64,000 nucleotides of DNA from Serratia symbiotica (GTDB lineage Bacteria > Pseudomonadota > Gammaproteobacteria > Enterobacterales > Enterobacteriaceae). The position numbers and the translations under genes are program-made. The stretch lies in assembly GCA_900155695.1 (NCBI GenBank), contig FUHL01000001.1, positions 868,001 through 932,000 of the forward strand, read 5' to 3'. Every line of letters starts with the position of its first letter. Within the stretch, counting starts at the first letter, position 1. Below the pieces are notes generated by a model. That model was given only the letters and a program-made list of their open reading frames with translations, had not been told where the DNA came from and did not search any database. This document shows, one piece after another, positions 1 to 12,114 of the stretch.

Positions 1-1630
1 ATCAGACAATTATCTTGTTAATGTATAATGTTCTACTAAATTTTTTATGATTTAACCTAATTATAACAAGTTTATTGGAACATTTATGTAGTTTAACGAA
101 TTTATTCTACAGGTAGAAGATCTCCTCAAGTGATATATCAAACTATATTTTATATATCTAACTATATTTATTTTTAATTTATTACCTGTAATTATAATAA
201 TTTTATTAAAATACTTTACATTATTATTGTGTTCAAAAACGATGTATGCTGCTAGTCATCATATAATTAAAGATATTGTAATATTATCATTCTCTTTTAA
301 CATGGTGATATATATGCTGACCTGTATAGCCCTATATCAGCCTAGACCAAAAATATAGAGCTGATACTCTAATTTATCTTTGATCTTGTACCAACATTTT
401 TTACAAACTTCTCTATTGTGTTATTAAAAACTATTATTAAGAAGGCTGTGTTGCCAGCTTTATTAACTTAGTTGCATAATACAGTGAGGATGCAAAACTA
501 GAATCCACAGATATCTTCTTCATGGCGTATCCATTGCACTTAAATGACAGCAATCAAAATAGTTATGTACTAAGCTAATTTATAAAATATTACATCATCC
601 ATAAAATGGATCCTATCTCCTGTATTAATATCATTAGGTCATTCGGATGGAGAAGGTAGTAGATTCTTATAATTATTCCGTCTAAACTTAAGCATTATTT
701 TACTGAATTAACTATTTGTCCTTTTTTAGCATGGACCTCTTTTGACTCTTTAAATAATAATATCAGAGCATGATCTATTTATTTTTAGGAGATGAGATAT
801 AGATTGCAACATCTATGAATGATTAAACGAGCAATATTTTATTATAATCAGATATTTTTAGATAAGCATATCTGCAATCTAATATTTTGATCCTTTATTC
901 TAGTGATCTTTATTAAGATACAGCGGACATAGCGTAGCTGAATAGAAAGCTCTATATCTTTAAAATTATATTTTATACAACTAAGAATATGACTATAATC
1001 AACAACCACTTAGGCATACAGTATATAATTGGTAATAGTATATTATACTATGCAACTAAAGTCCTACCATAATACTATCACTTAGAGACTAAAGTTAACG
1101 TATATTAAGGTTAATAAATAATAATATATGGGTAATTTTTATATAGGTCATTCTGTGATACATAAATTTACAGTCATGCTATATTTTAAGTGAAATAATC
1201 TCACTACATCTACAGTTTAATATTAAATAAAATAGTCGCCTAAATAAGTTTATAAATTACACGCATATATAATTTATAAAGTTAATTTCATATAATTTTC
1301 TCTATTAAAGAGATATATAGAATTGCGTATTTACGGGCAAAATAGTATATCAATAAAATGTTAAGTGACAATATAAAAAAAAATTAAATAATATTTACTA
1401 TAGATAATTATTGATCGGTGATTACATTATATTCAAACTTATTTAGTAAATAGCTTAATATTTCAATGATTTCATCTATGTATCTTATTGCTATATATTT
1501 TGTATAGCAAATAAAGCATTTCTAAAAAATTATTTAAAAATCCGTGTATAAATAATGCTACATAATATGAAATGATTAGAAATAACTAAGTATGTAATAT
1601 TTATTACGTGAATAGGTTATGTCCTAGCAA
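1..1630. other. Gene desert at the window start
   Basis: I see no believable gene, RNA or mobile element on either strand. The DNA is very AT-rich with stops in all frames. In E. coli the apaH-apaG-rsmA group lies convergent to folA, so their decayed descendants could be here, but I could not read any ApaH or RsmA motif. Confidence 0.6.
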
Positions 1631-2113
1631 TTAGTTGCGTTCTAAGATCTCAAAGCAATAGCTATAAATATTTAATGCATCCGCATTGTGACATTCGCTA
1701 AATGAGGTTTTCCATTCATATGAATTAAATTCTGGAAAATACGTATCGCCATTAATGTTAACACCAATATGGGTTAGATACATACAGTCAGCATGTGTAA
1801 TAAACTGCCGATAAATACATCCACCTCCCATAACGATTACTTCTTCTACATCCCCAGCAATCTCCAATGCATCATCTAATGAATTAACCCAAGTGACACC
1901 AGCTTCGTTACCAAAACGGCTACTTAATACAATATTATGTCGATTTGGTAACGGCGCTCTCATAGATTTAAAAGTTTTTCTCCCCATAATCACTGGTTTA
2001 TTTAAGGTCTTGTGTCTAAACCAGGCCAAGTCAGCAGGAATGTGCCACGGAATGGCATTTCCCATTCCAATCACACGGTTATCGGCTAAAGCCGCGATGA
2101 GACTAATAATCAT
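1631..2113 (-). CDS. folA: Dihydrofolate reductase
   Basis: Reduces dihydrofolate to tetrahydrofolate with NADPH in the cytoplasm, feeding thymidylate, purine and fMet-tRNA synthesis. The 160-residue protein matches the E. coli length (159) and is alignable throughout. Seen: the N-terminal strand MIISLIAALADN, the IPWHIPADLAWF substrate loop with the catalytic acidic residue at D28, and the cofactor-binding stretch KPVIMGRKTF. It lies downstream of carB on the same strand, as in E. coli, but the intervening cai, fix and kef genes are gone. The 383-base gap to carB suggests its own promoter. No damage visible. Confidence 0.96.
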   Translation of the reverse strand: MIISLIAALADNRVIGMGNAIPWHIPADLAWFRHKTLNKPVIMGRKTFKSMRAPLPNRHNIVLSSRFGNEAGVTWVNSLDDALEIAGDVEEVIVMGGGCIYRQFITHADCMYLTHIGVNINGDTYFPEFNSYEWKTSFSECHNADALNIYSYCFEILERN

Positions 2114-2496
2114 TTTTATACTCTAAATATAAGTAAGTACTTATTTTATATGCGAAGATACTTTCGCGTCGATAAGTGAAACAATAAATATGATGCGCGA
2201 TAGGGAGAATAAAGCAAAAGATATTTAGTATATAAAGAAGTTAGTGAATAGCTTGAAAAAATAATTCTTCATTCTACAATTTCTATTGTATAGAAAACTC
2301 AGTACGCATAAATTCTTAAACTCATATAAGACAAGACAATAATTCTAAGCATGGAATCTTTAAGCAAATATGGCTCTTCCCTGGCGAGTCTAATGTAATA
2401 AATTAAATAGTTGATTAATACAGATCTTAATTTTAATGCTGAATTAAGGCGTGGTACTAATATCAATAAATAATAACTAAGATCTGTAAGTGGATT
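2114..2496. other. folA-carB intergenic region with alternative hairpins
   Basis: No gene seen. A 10-bp perfect inverted repeat (2420-2429 with 2478-2487) lies just after the carB stop. Its left arm overlaps a second 7-bp hairpin arm at about 2426-2432, so the two folds exclude each other. It may be the carB transcription end or part of a folA leader. Confidence 0.4.
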
Positions 2497-5400
2497 TTAA
2501 CAAAATTCATTTACTAGGCTCAAATGCCATTCTTGTATAGAGATGACCTGATCTATAGGGTTAGCCTTAAATGCCATCGCCGTGGCAAAGCCACCATTTA
2601 TCGTAGTATCATATTGCACCTTATATTGCAAAGCAGTATGCCGAATTAGTTTAGAATCTTCAATTGCTTGGCGACCAGAAGTGGTGTTAACGATATAGGT
2701 ATATTCTCCGTTTTTTATGCGATCTTGGATATGCGGACGTCCTTCATGCACTTTATTAACTAATCGTGTAATAATGCCTACTTTACTAAGTATTGCTGCA
2801 GTGCCATGAGTAGCATCTAGCTCAAAACCTTGTTTTAATAGTAGTATAGCTAAATCCACTATACGCACTTTATCACCTTCACGCACTGATAGTAGCGCAC
2901 GACCTTGTTTCTTTATACCAGATTGACTGCTAAGCATTGCCTTGGAAAAGGCTTCAGCAAAGGTTCGTCCTATTCCCATTACTTCTCCTGTCGAACGCAT
3001 TTCTGGCCCGAGCAGTGGGTCTACACCAGGAAATTTATGAAATGGCAAAACCACTTCTTTTACCGAGTAAAATGGGGGTATAATCTCTTTAGTGATACCT
3101 TGCTCAACGAGTGTTTTATTAACCATTACTCGCGCGGCAACTTTTGCCAATGGCACACCAGTAGCCTTAGAAAGAAATGGTACAGTACGTGCAGCACGTG
3201 GATTAACCTCAAGTAAATAGACTGTATGGTTTTTAACTGCAAATTGAACATTCATTAGACCACGCACTTTTAATTCAATTGCTAGTTTTTCTACTTGATG
3301 ACGCATCAGATCTTGAATATCTTGACTCAGAGTGTATGCTGGCAAAGAACATGCTGAGTCACCAGAATGCACACCTGCTTGTTCAATGTGTTCCATAATT
3401 CCGCCAATTAGTACACGTTCACCATCACAAATAGCATCAATATCTACTTCGACTGCGTCATTTAGAAAGCGATCTAAGAGCACTGGAGAATTATTAGAAA
3501 CGCTTACTGCACTCTGGAAATACCGTCGCAAATCAATTTCATCATAAACGATTTCCATCGCTCTCCCACCTAATACATAGGAAGGACGAACGACTAAAGG
3601 ATAGCCTATAACAGATGCATGCTTTATTGCTTGATTAACGGTAGTAACAGTGGCATTAGAAGGCTGCTGTAAACCAAGGTACTGAACTGCTTGCTGGAAA
3701 CGCTTACGATCTTCAGCACGATCAATTGCATCAGGACTAGTCCCGATTATAGGAACGCCTTCAGACTCCAGCTCGCGTGCTAACTTTAATGGGGTCTGTC
3801 CACCATATTGCACAATTACTCCCATTGGTTTTTCTATGCGTACAATTTCTAATATATCTTCTAATGTGACAGGTTCGAAGTATAGACGATCAGATATATC
3901 ATAGTCGGTAGATACTGTTTCAGGATTACAGTTAACCATGATGGTCTCGTAACCATCTTCACGTAAAGCTAGTGAAGCGTGTACACAGCAATAATCAAAT
4001 TCTATGCCTTGACCAATACGGTTTGGACCACTACCTAACACCATAATTTTTAAGTGATTGTTGATTGGATTCGATTCGCACTCTTCTTCATAGGTAGAGT
4101 AGATATAGGCGGTATCAGTAGCAAATTCTGCTGCACAAGTATCGACACGCTTGTAAACTGGATGGAGACCATAGTGGTGTCGTAGATTACGAATAACGCT
4201 CTCAACGACGCCTACTAATTGTGCCAATCGCATATCGGAAAAACCTTTTCGTTTCAGACTACGTAAAAATTCTGGCGTTAATCCATTAATGCCTATTTTC
4301 TCTACCTGCTCTTCTAAACGCACTAGTTCTTCAATCTGCACTAAAAACCAACGATCAATATTGGTTAGATTAAATACGTTATCGACTGATAGTCGAGCTC
4401 TGAAAGCATCAGCAATGTACCAGATTCGATCTGAGCCAGCATCTTTTAGTTCACGTCGGATGATATCCAATGCATCTGGATTATTAAGACTGACTTTCTG
4501 ATTGAATCCACTATAACCTAATTCTAAGCTACGTAATGCTTTATGCAACGATTCTTGCTGAGTACGACCGATAGCCATTACCTCACCTATCGATTTCATT
4601 TGCGTGGTCAATCGATCATTAGCTCCAGCGAATTTCTCAAAATTAAAACGAGGCATTTTAGTCACAACATAGTCGATGGCCGGTTCAAATGACGCTGGAG
4701 TACGACTACCTGTGATATCGTTCATTAGTTCATCAAGAGTATAGCCTACCGCTAGTTTAGCGGCAACCTTGGCAATCGGAAATCCAGTAGCTTTTGATGC
4801 TAATGCAGAAGAACGTGATACACGAGGATTCATTTCTATTACGATTAAGCGACCTGTTTTTGGATTAACAGAAAATTGTACATTAGCGCCGCCAGTTTCA
4901 ACACCAATTTCTCGTAATACGGCCATTGAAGCATTACGCATAATTTGATATTCTTTATCTGTCAAAGTCTGTGCTGGCACGACAGTAATAGAATCTCCGG
5001 TATGAATACCCATAGAATCGAAGTTTTCGATGGAGCAGATAATGATGCAATTATCATTTTTATCACGCATGACTTCCATCTCGTACTCTTTCCAACCGAT
5101 CAGTGATTCGTCAATCAATAGTTCTTTAGTTGGTGAACTATCTAAAGCACATTGACAAAGTTCTTCGAACTCCTCACGGTTATAAGCAATACCACTCCCA
5201 TTGCCCCCCATTGTAAAAGACGGTCTAATGATACATGGAAAACCTACTTCATAGGCTACTGACAACGCTTCTTCTAGACTATTAGCGATGCCAGAACGTG
5301 CGGTTTCCAAGCCGATTTTTTGCATGGCTATATCAAAACGTCGGCGGTCTTCAGCTTTATCAATAGCATCGGCAGTAGCGCCAATCATTGCCACACCAAA

Positions 5401-5730
5401 TTTGGCTAAAACACCATGATTATTGAGCTCTAATGCACAATTTAAAGCAGTCTGGCCGCCCATGGTAGGTAATACAGCATCTGGACGTTCTTTCTCAATA
5501 ATTTTATATATGACTTTCCAGTGAATGGGTTCAATATAAGTAGTATCGGCCATTTCAGGGTCGGTCATAATAGTCGCTGGATTAGAGTTGACTAGAATGA
5601 CACGATAACCCTCTTCACGCAATGCTTTACATGCTTGAGTACCTGAGTAATCAAACTCACATGCCTGACCGATAATGATTGGCCCAGCTCCAAGGATCAG
5701 GATGCTTTTTATGTCGGTACGTTTTGGCAC
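2497..5730 (-). CDS. carB: Carbamoyl phosphate synthase, large subunit
   Basis: Makes carbamoyl phosphate from bicarbonate, two ATP and ammonia supplied by CarA, for arginine and pyrimidine synthesis. At 1077 residues it is full length (E. coli 1073). The two homologous ATP-grasp halves are visible: each starts with a nucleotide-fold segment ([20 protein letters not shown] near residue 10, [20 protein letters not shown] near 560) and each has an EMNPR/EVNPR metal-binding motif near residues 299 and 840. The C-terminal allosteric (MGS-like) domain ends the protein. The start lies 15 bases after the carA stop, so the two form an operon. No frameshift seen. Confidence 0.97.
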   Translation of the reverse strand: MPKRTDIKSILILGAGPIIIGQACEFDYSGTQACKALREEGYRVILVNSNPATIMTDPEMADTTYIEPIHWKVIYKIIEKERPDAVLPTMGGQTALNCALELNNHGVLAKFGVAMIGATADAIDKAEDRRRFDIAMQKIGLETARSGIANSLEEALSVAYEVGFPCIIRPSFTMGGNGSGIAYNREEFEELCQCALDSSPTKELLIDESLIGWKEYEMEVMRDKNDNCIIICSIENFDSMGIHTGDSITVVPAQTLTDKEYQIMRNASMAVLREIGVETGGANVQFSVNPKTGRLIVIEMNPRVSRSSALASKATGFPIAKVAAKLAVGYTLDELMNDITGSRTPASFEPAIDYVVTKMPRFNFEKFAGANDRLTTQMKSIGEVMAIGRTQQESLHKALRSLELGYSGFNQKVSLNNPDALDIIRRELKDAGSDRIWYIADAFRARLSVDNVFNLTNIDRWFLVQIEELVRLEEQVEKIGINGLTPEFLRSLKRKGFSDMRLAQLVGVVESVIRNLRHHYGLHPVYKRVDTCAAEFATDTAYIYSTYEEECESNPINNHLKIMVLGSGPNRIGQGIEFDYCCVHASLALREDGYETIMVNCNPETVSTDYDISDRLYFEPVTLEDILEIVRIEKPMGVIVQYGGQTPLKLARELESEGVPIIGTSPDAIDRAEDRKRFQQAVQYLGLQQPSNATVTTVNQAIKHASVIGYPLVVRPSYVLGGRAMEIVYDEIDLRRYFQSAVSVSNNSPVLLDRFLNDAVEVDIDAICDGERVLIGGIMEHIEQAGVHSGDSACSLPAYTLSQDIQDLMRHQVEKLAIELKVRGLMNVQFAVKNHTVYLLEVNPRAARTVPFLSKATGVPLAKVAARVMVNKTLVEQGITKEIIPPFYSVKEVVLPFHKFPGVDPLLGPEMRSTGEVMGIGRTFAEAFSKAMLSSQSGIKKQGRALLSVREGDKVRIVDLAILLLKQGFELDATHGTAAILSKVGIITRLVNKVHEGRPHIQDRIKNGEYTYIVNTTSGRQAIEDSKLIRHTALQYKVQYDTTINGGFATAMAFKANPIDQVISIQEWHLSLVNEFC

Positions 5731-5745
5731 TTTTATTGCTCCTGA

Positions 5746-6891
5746 TTATTTATGCTGCGAACGGTAACTCTTAATTAACGCAATAAAATAATCGAACAAC
5801 TGCGCAGCATCGTGTGGGCCTGGGCTGGCTTCTGGATGTCCCTGAAAGCTAAACGCCGCTTTATAGGTGTGGTGAATGCCTTGCACTGTTTGATCAAATA
5901 ACGATTTATGCGTTACACGCAGAGTTTCTGGAAGGTTGTTCTCATTGATCATAAAACCATGGTTCTGGGTAGTAATCATCACGCAGTTCTTGTCAAGATC
6001 TTTTACCGGATGATTACCACCATGGTGGCCGAGCTTCATCTTAATCGTTTGCGCGCCACTAGCCAATGCCAGTAGTTGGTGCCCTAAGCAAATTCCAAAT
6101 AGTGGAATATCAGTCATTAAGAATTGTTTGATAGCGTCTATAGCGTAGTTACATGGCTCTGGGTCACCTGGGCCATTAGATAAAAAGATACCATCAGGAT
6201 TCATCTGCAGTACTTCATCAGCCGGAGTTTGCGCAGGTACAACGGTCAAGCAACACCCACGATCCACTAGTAAGCGTAAAATATTTCTTTTAATACCATA
6301 ATCATAAACTATAACATGGAATAGCAGTTCTTTAATACGTTTTGCTGGTAAGTTATCTGTAAGTTGCAAGCTCCCTTGTTGCCAATTATAAGCTTCTTTA
6401 GTCGTGACTTGTTTTGCTAAATCCATACCCTGCAGACCAGGGAAGTCTCTAGCCTTGTCTAACGCTAGCTTCGCATCTAGTACGTCATCAACCAGAATAC
6501 ATCCATTCTGAGTTCCTTTTTCACGTAGTAAACGAGTGAGCTTACGAGTATCGATATCCGCAATTGCCACAATATTGTGACGCTTGAGGTATTCACTGAA
6601 ATTTTCTTCGTTACGATAATTGCTGGCAATCAATGGTAAGTCGCGAATTACTAACCCTTGAGCATGAATAGCATAAGATTCGTCATCACAAGAATTAGTG
6701 CCAACATTGCCAATATGAGGATAAGTAAGAGTAATAATCTGATGTGAATAGGAAGGATCAGTAAGGATTTCTTGATATCCAGTCATCGAGGTATTAAAAA
6801 CTACTTCCCCTACTGACAGACCCTTTGCTCCGATAGCCTTACCTTGGAATTTAGTTCCATCTTCTAGAACCAATAGCGCTGATTTAATCAA
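5746..6891 (-). CDS. carA: Carbamoyl phosphate synthase, small (glutaminase) subunit
   Basis: Class I glutamine amidotransferase that hydrolyses glutamine and channels ammonia to CarB. The catalytic nucleophile is the Cys of [10 protein letters not shown] near residue 268, and the His/Glu pair is in [10 protein letters not shown] near the C-terminus. I choose the TTG at 6889-6891 as start: it begins [11 protein letters not shown] exactly where E. coli CarA begins (also a TTG start, from memory), and GGAGGG sits four bases upstream at 6896-6901. An in-frame ATG at 6913-6915 would add eight residues but places the ribosome site inside the gene. The product is 381 residues (E. coli 382). It forms an operon with carB. 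Confidence 0.95.
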   Translation of the reverse strand: MIKSALLVLEDGTKFQGKAIGAKGLSVGEVVFNTSMTGYQEILTDPSYSHQIITLTYPHIGNVGTNSCDDESYAIHAQGLVIRDLPLIASNYRNEENFSEYLKRHNIVAIADIDTRKLTRLLREKGTQNGCILVDDVLDAKLALDKARDFPGLQGMDLAKQVTTKEAYNWQQGSLQLTDNLPAKRIKELLFHVIVYDYGIKRNILRLLVDRGCCLTVVPAQTPADEVLQMNPDGIFLSNGPGDPEPCNYAIDAIKQFLMTDIPLFGICLGHQLLALASGAQTIKMKLGHHGGNHPVKDLDKNCVMITTQNHGFMINENNLPETLRVTHKSLFDQTVQGIHHTYKAAFSFQGHPEASPGPHDAAQLFDYFIALIKSYRSQHK

Positions 6892-7379
6892 AACACCCTC
6901 CAAGGAATAGTTCATATTAATACTGATATACCAATATAACTATTACATTACAAATCAATAAAAAGTCGCCGGCTAGTCAAATTTTAGGCAAGACCATATA
7001 TAATGTTATTGACGAGTATACCTGTTGTCTACTAAAAGTACTATGGCTACTCTTACTTCGACTATTTAACTTGCAAGTTAATCATCATAAATAACAATAC
7101 AATTAAACTTTAGCCACTACACTTACTAACTATATAATTATTTTTACAACAATAACATGCAGCCAAATTATTATGTCTTTGAAATAAGTTTTAAGGAATC
7201 CAGTCATTGAAGAAATGTTATTTCCAATCAATTAAATATGTAAAGTTTAATTGTAATAAAATTTAACGAAATAAAATTAAACGCGAATCACTAATTGATA
7301 TAAATAGAAAGCATTTAATTTCCATCATTTATGCATACAATATAACAAATATTACTTTATCCTGTTCAGATAACATCTA
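6892..7379. other. carA-dapB intergenic region
   Basis: No gene visible. By position it should hold the carAB promoter region, which in E. coli is long and bound by several regulators. I cannot point to convincing ArgR boxes or sigma-70 hexamers here. Confidence 0.45.
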
Positions 7380-8201
7380 TCATAACAGATGAAGATTAAG
7401 TACATCATTCATATCAAATAGCCCTTTATCATTATGATATAACCAGCATGCGGCATTTACTGCACCATTAGCAAAAATAATACGGCTTGACACTTGATGT
7501 GTGATTTCTACTCGCTCACCGATATTAATGAACATAGCTTTATGCTCACCAATGATATCACCAGCACGAACAGTAGAAAAGCTGATACACTTTAAATTAC
7601 GTTCACCACTATAGCGTTTAGACGAGTAAACTGCACAATCTTTTAGGTCTTTCCCTAAGACTTTTGCAATTACCTCACCCATTGACAATGCAGTTCCAGA
7701 TGGTGCATCGCGTTTACTACGGTGATGCATATCAATAATTTCGATATCACTAGAGTGACCAATAACTTGAGCGGCCTTTTCTAATAGCTTAAATATCAAA
7801 TTAATGCCAACACTGAAATTAGAGGAAAGTACAATGCCAATATGTTTTGCCGCATCGCGTATTAGGTGCTTGCTGGTATCGTCAAATCCAGTAGTTCCAA
7901 TTACCATAGCTTTGCGCTGTGCTATGCAGACATCCAAATATTTTAAAGTGCTCTCTTGACTGGTAAAATCAATTAAAATATCGAAGTCATCTATTACCTT
8001 ATTCAAGTCATCCGTCAGAGTAATACCTAATGCACTGATCCCTGCTAACTCTCCAGCATCGGATCCAACTAGGCTTGAATTAGAACGTAACACAGCAGCT
8101 CCAAGCACCACACCTTCCGTATTATTAACGGCTCGGATAAGGCAGCGTCCCATGCGACCGCTGGCTCCAGAAATTGCTATACGAATATGTGAACTAACCA
8201 T
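7380..8201 (-). CDS. dapB: 4-hydroxy-tetrahydrodipicolinate reductase
   Basis: NAD(P)H-dependent step of the diaminopimelate/lysine pathway, supplying peptidoglycan and lysine. The 273-residue length equals E. coli DapB. Seen: the Rossmann loop [10 protein letters not shown] at residues 9-18, the GTTGFD segment, and the catalytic [13 protein letters not shown] motif with its conserved His and Lys. The gene order dapB-carA-carB matches E. coli. Keeping dapB fits an endosymbiont that still makes murein precursors or supplies lysine. No defect seen. Confidence 0.96.
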   Translation of the reverse strand: MVSSHIRIAISGASGRMGRCLIRAVNNTEGVVLGAAVLRSNSSLVGSDAGELAGISALGITLTDDLNKVIDDFDILIDFTSQESTLKYLDVCIAQRKAMVIGTTGFDDTSKHLIRDAAKHIGIVLSSNFSVGINLIFKLLEKAAQVIGHSSDIEIIDMHHRSKRDAPSGTALSMGEVIAKVLGKDLKDCAVYSSKRYSGERNLKCISFSTVRAGDIIGEHKAMFINIGERVEITHQVSSRIIFANGAVNAACWLYHNDKGLFDMNDVLNLHLL

Positions 8202-8433
8202 GCTGCTCTCTCTATTCTCTAATTTGATGTCAAAATCCTAGATAATGACATCTGAATTTAATTTTTTGCTCAAATAAAATATAGCGATTTAATTGTTACA
8301 AGTTTATCCATTTTATAAAAATACCTATAAATTGTATCTTACAAAACATTAATTTATTAAAACATAATAATATTATGTTTTGCTTGATTCAACGAATAAT
8401 AGAAAAAAGTAAACTGCAATTTCAAACTGTGAT

Positions 8434-8480
8434 GTAAGTATAATATTTAAATATATTGACGTAAGTATAATACTTAAATA
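8434..8480. repeat. 20-bp direct repeat, 27-bp period
   Basis: The 20 bases at 8434-8453 recur at 8461-8480 with one substitution. Both are in noncoding DNA. It looks like a recent slippage duplication. Confidence 0.7.
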
Positions 8481-9215
8481 AATTTAACTGTATCAGATCT
8501 TACAATTTGATGGCTACAAAGATATAATTAATATTATAAAGAGTTTCTAAAGGCAGAAAATAATATACTACAATTATTTATATTTGATTTTAAAATTATC
8601 AAAAAAGTTTTAAGATTGGCTTAATATAAGACAAGTATTTTTGTTTTTTTTAGGCGCTCAAATATAAATCTAAATTGCAATAAAAATATTTTATTACTAT
8701 ATTAATGATAGATAATATGCAGTAATTATTTTAAAAACAAATTAAACCTTTACTATATCTAGTATTCAGCATAATACTTATTATTAAATTATGAATGATA
8801 TTTTTATATATTTTAAAATCTTTAACATATTATTAAAAACCTTGATATCAAATAAAGAACATGCGTAACTCATGCTGTAATTAAAAGCAGCATAATAATC
8901 TTTACACTACGAGCATGAACATGCTTAAATTTATTTAAAGTCAATTTATATTTCTTGCAATCCAAACCAATAAATATGAGCATATGGTATATGCATAAAT
9001 TAGAAATTAAAATTTATGTATTAGTGTAAATAATATAAATTTCCCAAGACAATAAAGCTGCACTATTATTTTTTTTACAAAAAATATTATTCAGATCATC
9101 GTAAATAGCTATATAGTAGCACTATATTCTTATATTACGTGCATAGTACTTATTTTACGTTACACATGGTAATAAAATCATTAATTATATTCCCATAGAG
9201 CACATTGTGGTTAAC

Positions 9216-9247
9216 ATTTTAGTAGCAGCAAATTTTAGTAGCAGCAA
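9216..9247. repeat. Perfect 16-bp tandem duplication
   Basis: The unit attttagtagcagcaa occurs twice back to back without mismatch. It is one of six tandem duplications in this window with a 15-16 bp unit. Confidence 0.85.
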
Positions 9248-9517
9248 GTAGTGCAATCATCTAAAATGGATTTATAGGCTTGCATAAACCAAATGAACAT
9301 ATATGTTTTTCAACCTAATATTTTATAGGTTATTTTATCTACTATGCATTATTACCAAAATATAGCTCTATCAAAATAATGTGAATATTTTTAAGCATAT
9401 ACAGTCTTTAGCATAACAAGATCAAGATCTCTTAACATAAAATTAGGAATTATGCTTGTATGGCTGTTATACTGATTCTTATTTTCTGTTCTTTTAATAT
9501 CTAGTTGGGATATATCT

Positions 9518-10297
9518 ATGCATCCGACACTGACTATTGCTATACGCGCTGCACGTAAGGCGGGTAACTTAATTGCAAAAAACTTTGAAATTCCTGATAT
9601 CATAGCAACTGGACAGAAGGGACTCCATAAATATATAACTAATATTGATTGCGATGCAAAGCATCTTCTTATTGCAGTTATCCGTAAATCTTATCCTCAA
9701 CATACTATTCTTGCCAAAGAATATAGTGAATTTATCCAAGATCATGATATTCAATGGATTATTAATCCGCTAGATAGTACTTCAAATTTTATCAAAAGAT
9801 TCCCGCATTGCTCAGTCTCCATAGCAGTACGTATTAAAGGTCGTACTGAAGTAGCAGTAGTATATGACCCAATACGTAATGAACTATTCACGGCCAGCCG
9901 TGGGTACGGTGCACAACTTAATGGTTATCGCTTGCGTGGACAACATGCTAAAAATCTAGAGGATGCCATCCTGGCTACAGGATACTCATTTAAACATATA
10001 AAGCACAACACTACTTACATTAAGGCAATCAATGCACTTTTTACTAAGTGCGCTGATGTTCGGCGTACCGGGTCTAGCGTATTAGATCTGGCCTATGTCG
10101 CTGCTGGTCGAATAGATGGATTCTGCGAATCCAATCTGAAACCTTGGGAATTTGCAGCCAGCGAATTGCTAGTGCGTGAATCTGGAGGAGTAGTTACCGA
10201 TTTTATTGGTGATAACAACTACTTTCACTCCGGCAATATAGTAGCCAGCAACTCACGTATTGTACAAGAAATCCTTTCTGCTCTACGTGAAGAATGA
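9518..10297 (+). CDS. suhB: SuhB (inositol monophosphatase fold) with altered metal site
   Basis: SuhB is an inositol-1-phosphatase-fold protein. In E. coli its important role is as a partner of the Nus factors in rRNA transcription antitermination, for which phosphatase activity is reported dispensable. The 259 residues align over the whole length with E. coli SuhB, including YITNID (residues 39-44) and the stretch around VSIAVRIKGRTEVAVVYDP (100-118). Three metal-site positions are changed: the Glu of the TEES-type loop is K67, the first Asp of the WIIDPLDGTT motif is N83 (the motif reads WIINPLDSTS, with Gly to Ser at 87), and the Asp of PWDFAA is E211. D44 and D86 remain. I infer an intact but probably catalytically dead protein kept for antitermination. 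Confidence 0.93.
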   Translation: MHPTLTIAIRAARKAGNLIAKNFEIPDIIATGQKGLHKYITNIDCDAKHLLIAVIRKSYPQHTILAKEYSEFIQDHDIQWIINPLDSTSNFIKRFPHCSVSIAVRIKGRTEVAVVYDPIRNELFTASRGYGAQLNGYRLRGQHAKNLEDAILATGYSFKHIKHNTTYIKAINALFTKCADVRRTGSSVLDLAYVAAGRIDGFCESNLKPWEFAASELLVRESGGVVTDFIGDNNYFHSGNIVASNSRIVQEILSALREE

Positions 10298-12114
10298 AGC
10301 GTTTTACTGAAGTCATGATATTGCGAATTTATTATATGAATATTGTTATCAACAATATTTGCTTCCTATCATGAAATAAGCAACAAGATAACCATCTTCT
10401 CATTAACGCTATACACAGTAAAAGGAACGTAAAATACTTCAACAATATAGTGTAATAAAGAGAAATGTTTAGCTGAGAAGTAATAACTATCTTTATTGTT
10501 TAATGACATATATTAAATAAACATACTGATTAGATTATAGATAGTATAGACTAGAATCAGTGCCCAAAAATAATTTCATTTCTATCTGTTAGAATGATCA
10601 CTGCTCTTCAAGCATATATATTACAACTAAGTCACTAGAAATGCTTAGAATAACATAAATATATCGTTAAACTCTCGAAAAGCAATAGCATAGAATATAA
10701 TACATCATATTACTTAGGAGATTTTTAATAAGCTCTACGTCACTAAGATACACAGATTTAGGTCCATATGTTTTTCATTATTGCTGCACAGCATGTCAGA
10801 TTGATCGATAGCAATATAGTATTGTACAAGCTTGATAATATCTATTATCTACTATAGCTATCCTTAAATTTTACTTATATAAAAAATTCTATTTTATTAA
10901 TTATAATTTTATCCATTATATATTGACACTGACGAATAATTAATTAATAGCTTGCAACTGTTTACAATATAACAAGATTAAGAGAATTTATGATATATCA
11001 TATGAATATTAATACTCATTCAATAACTTTATTGTAAGAAAGAAGACGAGCAACAACAGAGAGAAGTTAAAAACAATACAGTAAGCCAATAATATAGATT
11101 ATAAACTTCATGAAGTTATTCAATGAAGGATATCTTGTAAAAGATGTATTTAAAAACATTGTATAATAATACTTTTTTGACAATCCATTTATTTTTAAAT
11201 AATATCGATCTATATTTTTTATACTTTTATATCTACAAAAATATTAATTTCTATAAAAATCTTGAATAAAACATCTTGAATAATATAAATTTATGAAATA
11301 TGTATATTATTATCATTGAATCAATATACAAATTCATTTTTATAGAAAAAATAAATTCAAAATGATTAGAATCATTTCAGAGGCTAAATCCTTATTTCTT
11401 AAACACATTTAATGCACCTAACGATTAGATTATCAATAATATATATTTTTTAATTATGGCAAAATAAGGTTGATAACCATGCGGTTAGAGATATTAATGT
11501 ATGTAATTAATCTATAGAATTTCTATTTTAAAATTGCATTTATTGACCGAGATAACAGCAAGAATGCTTATTGCTTTATTAAGCAAAACCTACAGAACAT
11601 TTAGGTATATATGCAGGAAATTTAATTATATTTTTAGATAGATTGTTATTAAGCTATAGTATGATAGTCTTTTACTTGGATTCATGTTGAAAGGTAATTA
11701 TTTTAAAAAATATTAAGATAACACTAATAATAAGTAAGTTCTGATAAGTGTATATTGTCATTTGATGCACCTTATTATAAAATGTAAAAACTTACCATCA
11801 TAATCTAATTATTCAGTTTTCTTAAAATATCTTAGAAGTCGTTATAAGAATAACCAGCAATATAGTAAGGGTGCTTGCATATTGATTTAGAAACTCAATT
11901 TCTACATTGATGTGCAACTTTCATTATTAATTTAATCCTAAAATTTCATATTTAAAGTAAGTCATAAAGTTATATTTAATAGCTTATAACAACTAATATT
12001 TTATGTTAAAATATCCATAATTAGAGTAAAAGTGATATTATTAATCGATTATTTGTAGCATTTTATATTTATGCATTACTAACCATAAAATTATAATAGA
12101 AGAAACGTACTCTG
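10298..12114. other. Gene desert between suhB and pssA
   Basis: No gene is supportable. Apart from the hairpin just after suhB, I see a short repeat of atcttgaataaaac with a 14-bp period near 11259-11285 and an 18-bp hairpin at 11360-11377. Confidence 0.55.
10339..10359 (+). terminator. Possible suhB terminator hairpin
   Basis: A 9-bp perfect AT-rich stem (10339-10347 with 10351-10359) with a 3-base loop lies 41 bases after the suhB stop. The T-rich tail is short, so termination is uncertain. Confidence 0.4.

Larger units (their letters stand above)
8202..9517. other. Gene desert between dapB and suhB
   Basis: No gene found. It contains a near-perfect 20-bp direct repeat (8434-8453 and 8461-8480), a 10-bp hairpin with a 3-base loop (8359-8381), and a perfect 16-bp tandem duplication (9216-9247). 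Confidence 0.6.
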
